A model generated the notes under the pieces. The model made no database searches. It saw nothing but the letters and a program-made list of their open reading frames with translations, and was not told where the DNA came from. Positions 1 to 7,624 of a DNA stretch of 25,087 nt are shown piece by piece (position 1 is the first letter of the stretch; each line of letters begins with the position of its first letter). Source of the stretch: an uncultured Ruminococcus sp. (lineage in GTDB: Bacteria > Bacillota > Clostridia > Oscillospirales > Ruminococcaceae); contig CAMBJF010000010.1 in NCBI GenBank assembly GCA_945867875.1, forward strand, positions 1 through 25,087, read 5' to 3'. The position numbers and the translations under genes were made by a program.

Positions 1-2
1 CG

Positions 3-119
3 GTCATCATAGTTCGCTTTACAGGCGGTATGGCTTATTTTAATGAAGATATTTTTTCACAGACACTCTTTTTCGGCAGGCTTTATGACCTTGCCAAAGG
101 TTTTGAGTTTCTGAAATAG
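3..119 (+). CDS. C-terminal fragment of an unidentified protein
   Basis: An open frame enters from the left edge and stops at a TAG at 117-119, giving the last 38 residues of a protein (it ends with GRLYDLAKGFEFLK). The fragment is rich in Phe and Gly and has no motif I recognise. It lies 58 bp upstream of the Clp ATPase on the same strand. No clear promoter or terminator is visible in between, so the two genes may be co-transcribed. The frame is inferred only from its openness up to the stop and its amino-acid composition. The start and function lie outside the window. Confidence 0.5.
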   Translation, partial: VIIVRFTGGMAYFNEDIFSQTLFFGRLYDLAKGFEFLK

Positions 120-177
120 GATATATGGTTTTTATTTTCTCTTGAACCGATAAGTTCGGTCGGAAAGGAATGATTCA

Positions 178-2496
178 ATGCTTTGCAGCAGATGCAAAAA
201 AAGAGAGGCAATGGTATTTATCACCTCAATGCAGGGTAACGAAAAGCGCAACGAAGGTCTGTGCCTGGTGTGCGCCCGTGAGCTCAATGTCCCTCAGATA
301 AAGGAATATATGGACCAGATGGGCGTTACCGATGAGGATATAGAAGAGTTTGCCGACGCTATGAGCGGCGTTAAGGACAATTTTGATATGGAAATGTTCA
401 ATCAGGGGGGAACAAACTCCCTGCCGAACTTCTTCAATGCTCTTTTCGGCGGCCCTGTACAGAATGACGGCAAAACGGCGGAAGTGAAAAATGAAGCGGG
501 AGATGATACCTCCGAAGCATTTGAGCGCCGTGAAAGGATAAAAAACGGCAAGGAACCAAAGGGCAGCAAGAACAAGAAGAGAAAATTTCTCTCTTCTTTC
601 TGCACCGACCTTACCGCCCGTGCAAGGGAAGGCAAGCTTGATACAATTATCGGCAGAGATAAGGAAATTGCCCGCACGATACAGATACTCTGCCGCAGAC
701 AGAAGAATAATCCCTGCCTTATCGGTGAACCCGGTGTTGGTAAGACTGCCATTGCCGAGGGACTTGCGCAGAAAATCGCAGCAGGCGAGGTACCTTTCCA
801 GCTTGCTGACAAGGAAGTATTTCTCCTTGACCTTACCGCTCTTGTTGCGGGAACACAGTTCAGAGGTCAGTTTGAGAGCCGTATGAAAGGTCTTGTTGAC
901 GAGGTGAAGTCCGAGGGCAACATTATCCTTTTCATTGACGAGATACACAATATCGTGGGCGCAGGAGACAGCGAGGGTTCGTCTATGAACGCCGCAAATA
1001 TCCTCAAACCCCCTCTCAGCCGTGGAGAAGTTCAGGTCATCGGTGCGACCACATTCAAGGAATACAGAAAGTACATTGAAAAGGACAGCGCCCTTGAAAG
1101 ACGTTTCCAGCCTGTTACCGTAAATGAGCCTACAGTTGATGATACCGTTGAGGTTTTAAAGGGTATAAAGCACTATTACGAGGAGCATCACAAGGTCAAG
1201 ATAAGCGATGACCTTTTAAGGCTCTGTGCCGTGCTTTCCGAGAGATATATCAATGACAGGTATCTTCCCGACAAGGCCATTGACCTCCTTGACGAGGCCT
1301 GCGCAAACAGGAGCATCACCAGCACCGAGCTTGCCAAGCATCAGAAGAAAACTGTCGAGGTCGCTGCTCTTGAAGCAGAGATAAAGTCCATTGAGGACGG
1401 CGGCGAGGGTGAGCCTGATTTTGAAGCTCTTGCCGAGAAAAAATCTCAGCTTATCCGTGAGCAGAATGAGCTTGATGCTCTTACAAAGAAGATATCCGCA
1501 ATAAATGTCACCGAGCAGGATCTTGCAAGGGTGATTGAGCTTTGGACGGGCATTCCCGCAAATAAGATAGAGGAAACCGAGCTTAAAAAGCTTGCAAACC
1601 TCGAGACATCAATGAAAAAGAGGATAATCGGTCAGGATAAGGCTGTAGAGCTTGCCGCAAAGGCGATAAGACGCTCCCGTGCCCAGCTTTCCAAGCGCCG
1701 CAGACCTGCATCATTCATATTTGTAGGTCCTACGGGTGTTGGAAAGACTGAGCTTGTAAAGGTCATAAATGACGAGCTTTTCAATGGCAATGATACGCTT
1801 ATCCGTCTCGATATGACCGAGTATATGGAAAAACACGCTGTGTCCAGACTTATCGGCTCACCTCCGGGATATGTGGGTTATGATGAGGCAGGACAGCTTA
1901 CAGAAAAAGTGCGCCGTCATCCTTATTCCGTGATACTTTTTGACGAGATTGAAAAGGCTCACCCCGACATTATGAATCTGCTCTTGCAGATACTTGATGA
2001 GGGCAAGGTGAACGACGCTCAGGGCAGGTCTGTGAATTTTGAGAACACAATTATCTGTATGACATCAAATGCAGGCTCGTCCGACAAGACAACAAGCCTT
2101 GGCTTCAACAAGACCGAGGAGGAGATAACAAAGGAAAAGGCTATGAAGGCACTTTCCGATTTCCTCCGTCCCGAATTTATGAGCCGTGTTGATGAAATTG
2201 TTGTGTTCAATCCTCTTACCAAGGAGAATTATGCTGAAATTGCGGGACTTATGCTCAGTGAAATGAAAGAGCCTCTTGCGGAAAAGGGCATTACCCTTAA
2301 ATTTGACAAGCGAGTGCTTAATCTTATTGCTGAGAAATCCTTTGGAAAGAAGTTTGGTGCACGTGACATCAGAAGCGTTATCCGTTCGGATATCGAGGAT
2401 AAGATAGCCGATGTTATCGTTGAAAATGCAGGAAAAGAGCCTGCTGTTATCAAGCTTTCAGCTAAAAAAGACGCTATTGAGGTCAATGCCGAATAA
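178..2496 (+). CDS. clpC: ClpC-type AAA+ unfoldase with N-terminal zinc-finger-like region
   Basis: This is a two-ring Hsp100 ATPase that should unfold proteins and feed them to the ClpP protease in the cytoplasm. At 772 residues it holds two AAA+ modules. The first has Walker A GEPGVGKT at about residue 183 and Walker B ILFIDEIHNI from about 249. The second has GPTGVGKT at about 517 and VILFDEIEKAH near 585. A loop with LGF (about 641-643), in the place where ClpC proteins carry VGF, fits ClpP docking. A short Glu/Lys-rich middle segment (about 395-440) lies between the modules. The first 150 residues are not the usual repeated Clp-N domain. They carry Cys3-x2-Cys6 and Cys29-x2-Cys32, a likely zinc site like that of McsA-type adaptors, then an Asp/Asn/Gly-rich linker. 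AAAGGA 164-169 sits 8 bases before the ATG. No CtsR, McsA or McsB gene is adjacent. The ATPase family is certain; the exact Clp name is less so. Confidence 0.93.
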   Translation: MLCSRCKKREAMVFITSMQGNEKRNEGLCLVCARELNVPQIKEYMDQMGVTDEDIEEFADAMSGVKDNFDMEMFNQGGTNSLPNFFNALFGGPVQNDGKTAEVKNEAGDDTSEAFERRERIKNGKEPKGSKNKKRKFLSSFCTDLTARAREGKLDTIIGRDKEIARTIQILCRRQKNNPCLIGEPGVGKTAIAEGLAQKIAAGEVPFQLADKEVFLLDLTALVAGTQFRGQFESRMKGLVDEVKSEGNIILFIDEIHNIVGAGDSEGSSMNAANILKPPLSRGEVQVIGATTFKEYRKYIEKDSALERRFQPVTVNEPTVDDTVEVLKGIKHYYEEHHKVKISDDLLRLCAVLSERYINDRYLPDKAIDLLDEACANRSITSTELAKHQKKTVEVAALEAEIKSIEDGGEGEPDFEALAEKKSQLIREQNELDALTKKISAINVTEQDLARVIELWTGIPANKIEETELKKLANLETSMKKRIIGQDKAVELAAKAIRRSRAQLSKRRRPASFIFVGPTGVGKTELVKVINDELFNGNDTLIRLDMTEYMEKHAVSRLIGSPPGYVGYDEAGQLTEKVRRHPYSVILFDEIEKAHPDIMNLLLQILDEGKVNDAQGRSVNFENTIICMTSNAGSSDKTTSLGFNKTEEEITKEKAMKALSDFLRPEFMSRVDEIVVFNPLTKENYAEIAGLMLSEMKEPLAEKGITLKFDKRVLNLIAEKSFGKKFGARDIRSVIRSDIEDKIADVIVENAGKEPAVIKLSAKKDAIEVNAE

Positions 2497-2505
2497 TGCA
2501 TTTTT

Positions 2506-2540
2506 ATGTGCGGTATCTCTATTGATACCGCACATTTTTT
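2506..2540 (+). terminator. Rho-independent terminator after clpC
   Basis: A perfect 12-bp stem (ATGTGCGGTATC at 2506-2517 with GATACCGCACAT at 2524-2535) closes a 6-base loop and runs into a T tract at 2535-2540. It begins 10 bases after the clpC stop and should isolate clpC from the next gene, which has its own promoter. Confidence 0.93.
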
Positions 2541-2593
2541 ATTAAAAACAGATTAAAAAAGGACTTTTTATGATGAGAATTTGGTGAATGTGG

Positions 2594-2622
2594 TTGACAG
2601 AACGGAAAAATAAGGATATACT
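2594..2622 (+). promoter_or_regulatory. Sigma-A promoter of the zinc-ribbon gene
   Basis: TTGACA at 2594-2599 and TATACT at 2617-2622 are separated by exactly 17 bp, close to the vegetative consensus. Transcription would start near 2629, leaving a leader of about 48 bases before the ATG at 2677. The same hexamers with the same spacing precede the lipoprotein gene at 20394. Confidence 0.85.
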
Positions 2623-2676
2623 AAAATCATAGAAAGCAAACCACTTAATATAAACAATAAACAGGAGGAAAATATT

Positions 2677-3183
2677 ATGTTTGAAAAATTTGTTGAAACT
2701 CTTAACCACACAGGAAAGGCAGTTTCCGAAAAGACAAAGCAGGGAACCGACATTGTTAAGGCGAACCTCAAAATTACCACAGAGGAAAGAGAGCTTAACG
2801 ATCTCTTCCTTGAAATTGGCAAGCTTTACTACAAGAACAACAGCGAAAATCCCTGCTGCGACCAGATGAAGGAGCTTTTTGGAAAGGTTTCCGAAAAGGA
2901 ATCTGCTGTTGAGGAGCTCAAGAGCAAGGTCCGTGCGCTGAAGGGCATTACAGTCTGCCAGAACTGCGGCGCTGAGGTCGATGAAGAAAATGCATTCTGC
3001 GGCAAGTGCGGTGCAAAGATCGAAAGACCCGAGCCTGTTGAGGAGCCTGAGGAAGCAAAGGAGATCAGCGACAGCGTTGTTGACCACGAGGATAACGTTG
3101 AGGTGGTCGATGAAAACGGTGAGCCTTCTATTAAAATAGAAATAGCTAAGGACGAAAGCACCAACGAAAATAAGGACGAATAA
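2677..3183 (+). CDS. Small zinc-ribbon protein with helical N-terminus and acidic tail
   Basis: This 168-residue protein has three parts. The first 88 residues are charged and look helical, probably coiled-coil, starting MFEKFVETLNHTGKAVSEK. A zinc ribbon follows with Cys94-x2-Cys97 and Cys108-x2-Cys111. The last 55 residues are very acidic (Glu/Asp/Val rich) and probably disordered. There is no signal peptide or membrane segment, so it should be cytoplasmic. The start is supported by AGGAGG at 2663-2668, 8 bases upstream. It is a single-gene unit with its own promoter and terminator, so its position between clpC and the cobalamin operon need not be functional. Similar small zinc-ribbon proteins are common in Clostridia, but I know of no assigned function. 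Confidence 0.85.
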   Translation: MFEKFVETLNHTGKAVSEKTKQGTDIVKANLKITTEERELNDLFLEIGKLYYKNNSENPCCDQMKELFGKVSEKESAVEELKSKVRALKGITVCQNCGAEVDEENAFCGKCGAKIERPEPVEEPEEAKEISDSVVDHEDNVEVVDENGEPSIKIEIAKDESTNENKDE

Positions 3184-3195
3184 GCCTTGATAAAG

Positions 3196-3228
3196 GGGCA
3201 CTGCACAGGTTGTGCGGTGCCCTTTTTT
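3196..3228 (+). terminator. Rho-independent terminator after the zinc-ribbon gene
   Basis: A 12-bp stem (GGGCACTGCACA 3196-3207 with TGTGCGGTGCCC 3211-3222, one G-T wobble) with a 3-base loop is followed by six Ts at 3223-3228. It ends only 13 bases before the -35 box of the cobalamin operon, so the operon starts as an independent unit. Confidence 0.92.
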
Positions 3229-3241
3229 AATGCCCTTTTGC

Positions 3242-3270
3242 TTGACAAATCAGCAAATTTGTGCTATAAT
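3242..3270 (+). promoter_or_regulatory. Sigma-A promoter of the cobalamin operon with an internal palindrome
   Basis: TTGACA 3242-3247 and TATAAT 3265-3270 both match the consensus with a 17-bp spacer. An interrupted palindrome, ACAAAT-N6-ATTTGT, occupies 3245-3262, covering the end of the -35 box and most of the spacer, where a repressor could block RNA polymerase. The predicted start near 3277 leaves a leader of about 30 bases before the GTG of cbiL, far too short for a B12 riboswitch. The promoter call is strong. The operator role is inference. Confidence 0.88.
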
Positions 3271-3305
3271 TACATTAGTATTTTATATGCTTCGGAGGCG
3301 TTTCG

Positions 3306-3977
3306 GTGAGCGGTATCTTATTTGGTGTGAGTGTCGGTGCGGGTGACCCTGAGCTTATGACTTTAGGGGCAGTCAGGGCTATAGAACGGTGCAAGATAAT
3401 CGCAGTGCCGAGGACAAAGGGTGAAAGTTCTCTTGCGTTGTCCATTGCGGAGCAGGCTGTGGATATGTCGGGGAAAAAGATACTTTACTTTGATTTTCCT
3501 ATGACCCGTGACAGGAATGAATGGAAACAGAGCCATATAAGCGCTGCGGATATTATCTGTGAGAGACTTGCTGATAATGAGGACACGGCTATGCTCTGCC
3601 TTGGAGATATTTCCGTTTACTCCACGTTCTCATATGTTGCCGATATTGCAAAGCAAAGGGGATATACCTGTGAGTGGAAAGCGGGCGTTACAAGCTTTTG
3701 TGCGGCGGCTTCTGTGTGCGGGATACCCCTTGTAAGCGGGAATGAACCGCTTATCGTTATTCCTGCCGCTGCTGAAAATTTTGATGAACTTATGGCTCAG
3801 GACGGCACTAAGGTTATTATGAAGCCAAGGATCATTACTGACAGGCTGCGCAGTGCTCTTTCGGGAAAAAGTTTTTACGCTGTTTCGGACTGCGGACTGA
3901 CTGATGAACGGATATACACGGATATTGATGATGTTCCCGAAAAGGGAAGCTATTTTACTGTTTTTATTGTAAAGTGA
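3306..3977 (+). CDS. cbiL: Cobalt-precorrin-2 / cobalt-factor II C20-methyltransferase
   Basis: The protein is expected to transfer a methyl group from S-adenosylmethionine to C20 of the corrin precursor, an early ring methylation after cobalt insertion. Its 223 residues fit the tetrapyrrole methylase family. The N-terminal motif is GVSVGAGDPELMTLGAVRA, the central motif LCLGDISVYSTFSYV, and the segment WKAGVTSFCAAASVCGIPL is typical of CobI/CbiL. CbiL rather than CobI is inferred from CbiD and CbiG in the same operon, which mark the early-cobalt, oxygen-independent route. The start is a GTG with GGAGG at 3294-3298, 7 bases upstream. This is the first gene of the operon, so the unusual start codon may limit its translation. 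Confidence 0.94.
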   Translation: MSGILFGVSVGAGDPELMTLGAVRAIERCKIIAVPRTKGESSLALSIAEQAVDMSGKKILYFDFPMTRDRNEWKQSHISAADIICERLADNEDTAMLCLGDISVYSTFSYVADIAKQRGYTCEWKAGVTSFCAAASVCGIPLVSGNEPLIVIPAAAENFDELMAQDGTKVIMKPRIITDRLRSALSGKSFYAVSDCGLTDERIYTDIDDVPEKGSYFTVFIVK

Positions 3978-3987
3978 CGGTGGGAAT

Positions 3988-5130
3988 ATGCTTGACAGGT
4001 ACATTTCAAAAGGAGGTCAGAAACTGCGGCTTGGCTATACAACAGGTTCCTGTGCCGCAGGGGCTGCAAAAGCTGCGGCTCAGAAGCTTATAAGCGGCAT
4101 ATTTCCCGACAGCGTTTTTCTTATGACCCCTAAGGGTATCGGGCTGGAGCTTGACATTCTTGATAAAACCGGCGGCGAAGGATATGCCTGCTGTGCGGTG
4201 GAAAAGGACGGCGGCGATGACCCCGATATCACAAATGGGATATATGTTTATGCCCGTGCGGAAAAGATATCCGAGGGCGTAGAGATCGTGGGCGGTGAGG
4301 GAATCGGCATCGTCACGAAAGCGGGGCTTGACCGTCCTGTGGGCGATCACGCCATAAACACTGTTCCGAGGAAGATGATAACGGCGGCGGTTATGGAAAT
4401 TGCCGAGCTTTATGAATATAAGGGCGGCTTTAAGATAACAGTGTTCGTGCCCGTGGGTGCAGAGCTTGCGAAGAAAACATATAATCCGAGAATGGGTATT
4501 GAGGGCGGAATTTCTATAATTGGCACAAGCGGGATAGTTGAGCCTATGAGCACGGCTGCGCTTATTGATACGATTCGGGCGGAAGCGAGTATGCGAAAGG
4601 CTGAGGGCATCAAAAATCTTATCATCACACCGGGAAACTACGGCGAAAGCTTTCTTTCGGAGCATATAAAATATGCGGCTGAAAAAAGCGTTAAGTGCAG
4701 CAATTATATCGGTGAAGCGTTGAATATTGCTATTGAGCTTGAATTTGAAAGCGTTCTGATTGTGGGGCACATTGGAAAGCTTGTAAAACTTGGTGCGGGA
4801 ATTATGAATACCCATTCAGCTGAGGCTGACGGGCGTATTGATGTGCTTGTTACCTGCGGACTTATTGCGGGGTGCAGCAGGGAAGCGCTTGTTGAGATAA
4901 CCAAATGCGCTGTGACTGACGGTGCGTTGGAGATACTCAAAAATGATGGAAAGCTTTCGGAAACGATGGATATTCTCTGTCAGAGGGTGCAGTATTATCT
5001 TGATGCAAAGGTCAAGGGTCGGATAAAAACAGGTGCGGTCATATTTTCAAATGCTTACGGTCTGCTTGGCGTTACCGAAGAGGGGCGCAGGCTTATGACT
5101 GAAATTTCGGAGGAGTACGGCAATGGTTAA
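3988..5130 (+). CDS. cbiD: Cobalt-precorrin-5B C1-methyltransferase
   Basis: CbiD methylates C1 of the corrin ring in the oxygen-independent pathway, after CbiG has opened the ring lactone. At 380 residues it matches the family length. Near the N-terminus is the characteristic LRLGYTTGSCAAGAAKAAA, and later IIGTSGIVEPMS and LIITPGNYGE, all CbiD hallmarks. CbiD is not related to the tetrapyrrole methylases around it. The ATG lies 10 bases after the cbiL stop behind a weak GGTGGGA site. The last 8 bases overlap cbiF, which suggests translational coupling. Its presence is one of the clearest markers that this is the anaerobic route. Confidence 0.96.
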   Translation: MLDRYISKGGQKLRLGYTTGSCAAGAAKAAAQKLISGIFPDSVFLMTPKGIGLELDILDKTGGEGYACCAVEKDGGDDPDITNGIYVYARAEKISEGVEIVGGEGIGIVTKAGLDRPVGDHAINTVPRKMITAAVMEIAELYEYKGGFKITVFVPVGAELAKKTYNPRMGIEGGISIIGTSGIVEPMSTAALIDTIRAEASMRKAEGIKNLIITPGNYGESFLSEHIKYAAEKSVKCSNYIGEALNIAIELEFESVLIVGHIGKLVKLGAGIMNTHSAEADGRIDVLVTCGLIAGCSREALVEITKCAVTDGALEILKNDGKLSETMDILCQRVQYYLDAKVKGRIKTGAVIFSNAYGLLGVTEEGRRLMTEISEEYGNG

Positions 5131-5878
5131 TTTTGTTGGAGCAGGCAGCGGTGCGGCTGACCTTATAACATTAAGAGGAAAAAGGCTGCTTGAAGAAGCG
5201 GACGTTATAATTTATGCGGGCTCGCTTATCAATCCTGAGCTTTTAAATTACGCACGCCCCGAATGCGAGCTTCATAACAGCGCATATATGACCCTTGAGC
5301 AGATCATCGACAAGATGAAAGAGGCTGAAAGCTGCGGCAAAATGACGGTAAGGCTCCACACAGGCGACCCCTGTATTTACGGGGCTATACGTGAGCAGAC
5401 GGACTGTCTTGACAGGCTTGGCATTTCATACGAAGTATGCCCCGGGGTAAGCTCGTTCTGCGGTGCGGCGGCGGCACTTAAAGCGGAGTACACACTTCCC
5501 GATGTGTCCCAGACGGTCATCATTACACGAATGGCTGGCAGAACTCCCGTGCCCGAACGTGAGAGCATTGCATCGCTTGCTGCTCACGGCTCAACAATGG
5601 TCATATTTCTGAGCACGGAAATGCTGCCACAGCTTTCGGCAGAGCTTATCAAGGGCGGATATTCGGAAAACACCCCTGCGGCCATTGTTTACAAGGCGAC
5701 ACACCCTGACGAAAAGGTTTGCAGATGCACTGTTGGAACTCTTGCGGAAACTGCCGAAAAAAATGACATAAAAAAGACTGCTCTTATAACCGTGGGAAAT
5801 TTCCTCGGTGATGATTACTCCCTTTCAAAGCTTTATGACAAAACCTTTTCCACGGAATTCCGAAAGGCAGAGATATGA
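5123..5878 (+). CDS. cbiF: Cobalt-precorrin-4 C11-methyltransferase
   Basis: This SAM-dependent methylase acts at C11 of the corrin macrocycle. Its 251 residues show the family pattern. The N-terminus is VNFVGAGSGAADLITLRG, then ADVIIYAGSLINPELL, RLHTGDPCIYGAIREQ in the SAM/substrate cleft, and YEVCPGVSSFCGAAAAL. The segment IITRMAGRTPVPERE is diagnostic for CbiF/CobM. The ATG overlaps the end of cbiD by 8 bases and has GGAGG at 5109-5113. The stop overlaps the cbiG start as ATGA, so the three genes are probably translated in step. Confidence 0.96.
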   Translation: MVNFVGAGSGAADLITLRGKRLLEEADVIIYAGSLINPELLNYARPECELHNSAYMTLEQIIDKMKEAESCGKMTVRLHTGDPCIYGAIREQTDCLDRLGISYEVCPGVSSFCGAAAALKAEYTLPDVSQTVIITRMAGRTPVPERESIASLAAHGSTMVIFLSTEMLPQLSAELIKGGYSENTPAAIVYKATHPDEKVCRCTVGTLAETAEKNDIKKTALITVGNFLGDDYSLSKLYDKTFSTEFRKAEI

Positions 5879-6894
5879 AAATTGCGGTAATCGCCGTTAC
5901 GGAAAATGGATATAAGCTTGCTTCTCAGATCCGTGAAAAGCTGCCTGACAGTGAGATATTTATATATCAGAAATATGCGGTTTCGGGTGAAAAAAGCTTT
6001 GAAAAAATAGGCGAGCTTACGGGCAGGCTGTGGAATGAATATGATGCAATTGTATTCATATCCGCCTGCGGGATAGCAGTAAGAGCCATAGCGCCTTTTG
6101 TCCGTTCAAAGCTTACCGATCCTGCTGTTATTGCAGCAGATGACAGCGGTCATTTTGCTGTTTCACTGCTTTCGGGACATCTTGGCGGGGCGAATGACCT
6201 TGCTGAGAAAATAGGCGGAATTACAGGCGCAGTGCCTGTTATAACCACGGCAACGGACAATTCGGGGCGGTTTTCACCCGATATGTTTGCTAAAGCAAAT
6301 GATCTTGCCATTGAAAATATGGAGGCGGCAAAACTTGTTGCGGCGGCTTCTTTACGTGGCGAGGTCATAGGGCTGTATTCCGAGTATCCCTGCAAAAATA
6401 TTCCCGAAAGGCTTATAGGTAAAAGTGGAAATTGCGGGATATGCATAAGCTCATACATTTCAAAAAAGCCTTTTGATACCACTCTCAGGCTTATTCCGAA
6501 AAATATCGTTATCGGTGCGGGGTGCAGAAAAAATGCCGCTCCCTGTGACCTTGAAACACATATTTTGCATACACTTTCCAATGCGGGGCTGTCGGTTATA
6601 GGACTGAAAGTTCTTGCAACTATCGACATAAAAAAGGACGAGCCTGCAATGAAAGAATTGGCGGACAAATACGGCTTGGAACTTCGGACATTCACGGCTT
6701 CGGAACTGTCGTCGGTAAGCGGCGAATTTGATGAGTCGGAATTTGTAAAAAATACGGTAGGCGTGGGGAATGTGTGCGAGAGGAGCGCTGCTGCCTGCGG
6801 TGCTGAGATAATTGTTCATAAGACAAAGGGTGACGGTGTGACCTGTGCTGTGGGTGTACTGCCGTTCAGCGTGGATTTTCAGAGAAAGGAATAA
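5875..6894 (+). CDS. cbiG: Cobalt-precorrin-5A hydrolase
   Basis: CbiG opens the delta-lactone of cobalt-precorrin-5A and releases the two-carbon fragment as acetaldehyde, the ring-contraction step of the anaerobic pathway. The 339 residues have two recognisable parts. The N-terminal part carries FISACGIAVRAIAPFV and DDSGHFAVSLLSGHLGGAND. The C-terminal part carries NIVIGAGCRKNAAPCDLE and VGNVCERSAAACGAE. Residue 1 is the ATG in an ATGA overlap with the cbiF stop. The length is normal and no key segment seems missing. Together with CbiD it fixes the pathway type. Confidence 0.95.
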   Translation: MKIAVIAVTENGYKLASQIREKLPDSEIFIYQKYAVSGEKSFEKIGELTGRLWNEYDAIVFISACGIAVRAIAPFVRSKLTDPAVIAADDSGHFAVSLLSGHLGGANDLAEKIGGITGAVPVITTATDNSGRFSPDMFAKANDLAIENMEAAKLVAAASLRGEVIGLYSEYPCKNIPERLIGKSGNCGICISSYISKKPFDTTLRLIPKNIVIGAGCRKNAAPCDLETHILHTLSNAGLSVIGLKVLATIDIKKDEPAMKELADKYGLELRTFTASELSSVSGEFDESEFVKNTVGVGNVCERSAAACGAEIIVHKTKGDGVTCAVGVLPFSVDFQRKE

Positions 6895-6898
6895 AAAT

Positions 6899-7624
6899 AT
6901 GAAGCTTTATATCGTGGGATTTGGTGCGGGCGGCTTTGAGGGAATGACAATTGCCGCTAAAAATGCCATTGAGGACTGCGGACTTGTTGCGGGTTATACG
7001 GTCTATACAGAGCTTATCAAAAAGGCTTTTCCCGATAAGGAATATTACTCCACATCAATGCGGCAGGAAAAGGAACGTGTGCTCTATGCTCTTTGTGCCG
7101 CACAGGAAAGAAACACGGCTCTTGTATGCAGCGGGGATTGTTCGGTGTATGCAATGGCAGGGCTTGCCTATGAGCTTTGGGAAAATTATCCCGATGTGGA
7201 GATAATCCCTGTGGCGGGGGTTACAGCGGCGCTCAGCGGCGGAGCTGTTCTGGGCGCACCTCTTACCAATGATTTTGCGGTGATAAGCCTGTCAGACCTG
7301 CTCACCCCCAAGGACAAGATCGAAAAGCGGCTCCGTGGTGCGGCAATGGCTGATATGTGCATTGCACTTTATAATCCGTCATCGAAAAAAAGGTCGGATT
7401 ATCTTAAATTGGCGTGCGGGATAATGCTTGAATACAAATCTCCGGAAACCGTATGCGGATATGCACGGAATATCGGCAGAGAGGGCGAAGAGGGTTGTGT
7501 GATGACCCTTGCGGAGCTTATGGAGACTGAGGTGGATATGTTCACGACTGTGTTCATTGGCTGTGCCGAAACAAAGGTCATTCGTGGGAAAATGGTAACA
7601 CCGAGGGGATATAAGCTTGGATAA
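6899..7624 (+). CDS. cbiH: Cobalt-precorrin-3 C17-methyltransferase
   Basis: CbiH methylates C17 and drives the ring contraction that forms the lactone opened by CbiG. I place the start at the ATG at 6899, behind AAAGGA, giving 241 residues beginning MKLYIVGFGAGGFEGMT. The frame stays open upstream to 6845, but that extra part lies inside cbiG. Family signatures are CSGDCSVYAMAGLAYEL, IIPVAGVTAALSGGAVLGAP, DFAVISLSDLLTP and CIALYNPSSKKR, the last two typical of CobJ/CbiH. There is no C-terminal extension of the kind found in some long CbiH proteins. The end overlaps cbiJ by 8 bases. Confidence 0.95.
   Translation: MKLYIVGFGAGGFEGMTIAAKNAIEDCGLVAGYTVYTELIKKAFPDKEYYSTSMRQEKERVLYALCAAQERNTALVCSGDCSVYAMAGLAYELWENYPDVEIIPVAGVTAALSGGAVLGAPLTNDFAVISLSDLLTPKDKIEKRLRGAAMADMCIALYNPSSKKRSDYLKLACGIMLEYKSPETVCGYARNIGREGEEGCVMTLAELMETEVDMFTTVFIGCAETKVIRGKMVTPRGYKLG

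Noticed and set aside
226..948. Minus-strand open frame of 240 codons opposite clpC
   Set aside because: It lies fully antisense to the conserved AAA+ coding sequence, has no ribosome site and shows no recognisable domain; it is a codon-use shadow.
2542..3201. Minus-strand open frame of 219 codons opposite the zinc-ribbon gene
   Set aside because: The plus strand has a promoter, AGGAGG site, zinc-ribbon motif and terminator in this span; the antisense frame is Leu/Phe-rich with no such support.
4006..4815. Minus-strand open frame of 269 codons opposite cbiD
   Set aside because: It is antisense to unmistakable CbiD sequence, with no initiation signals.
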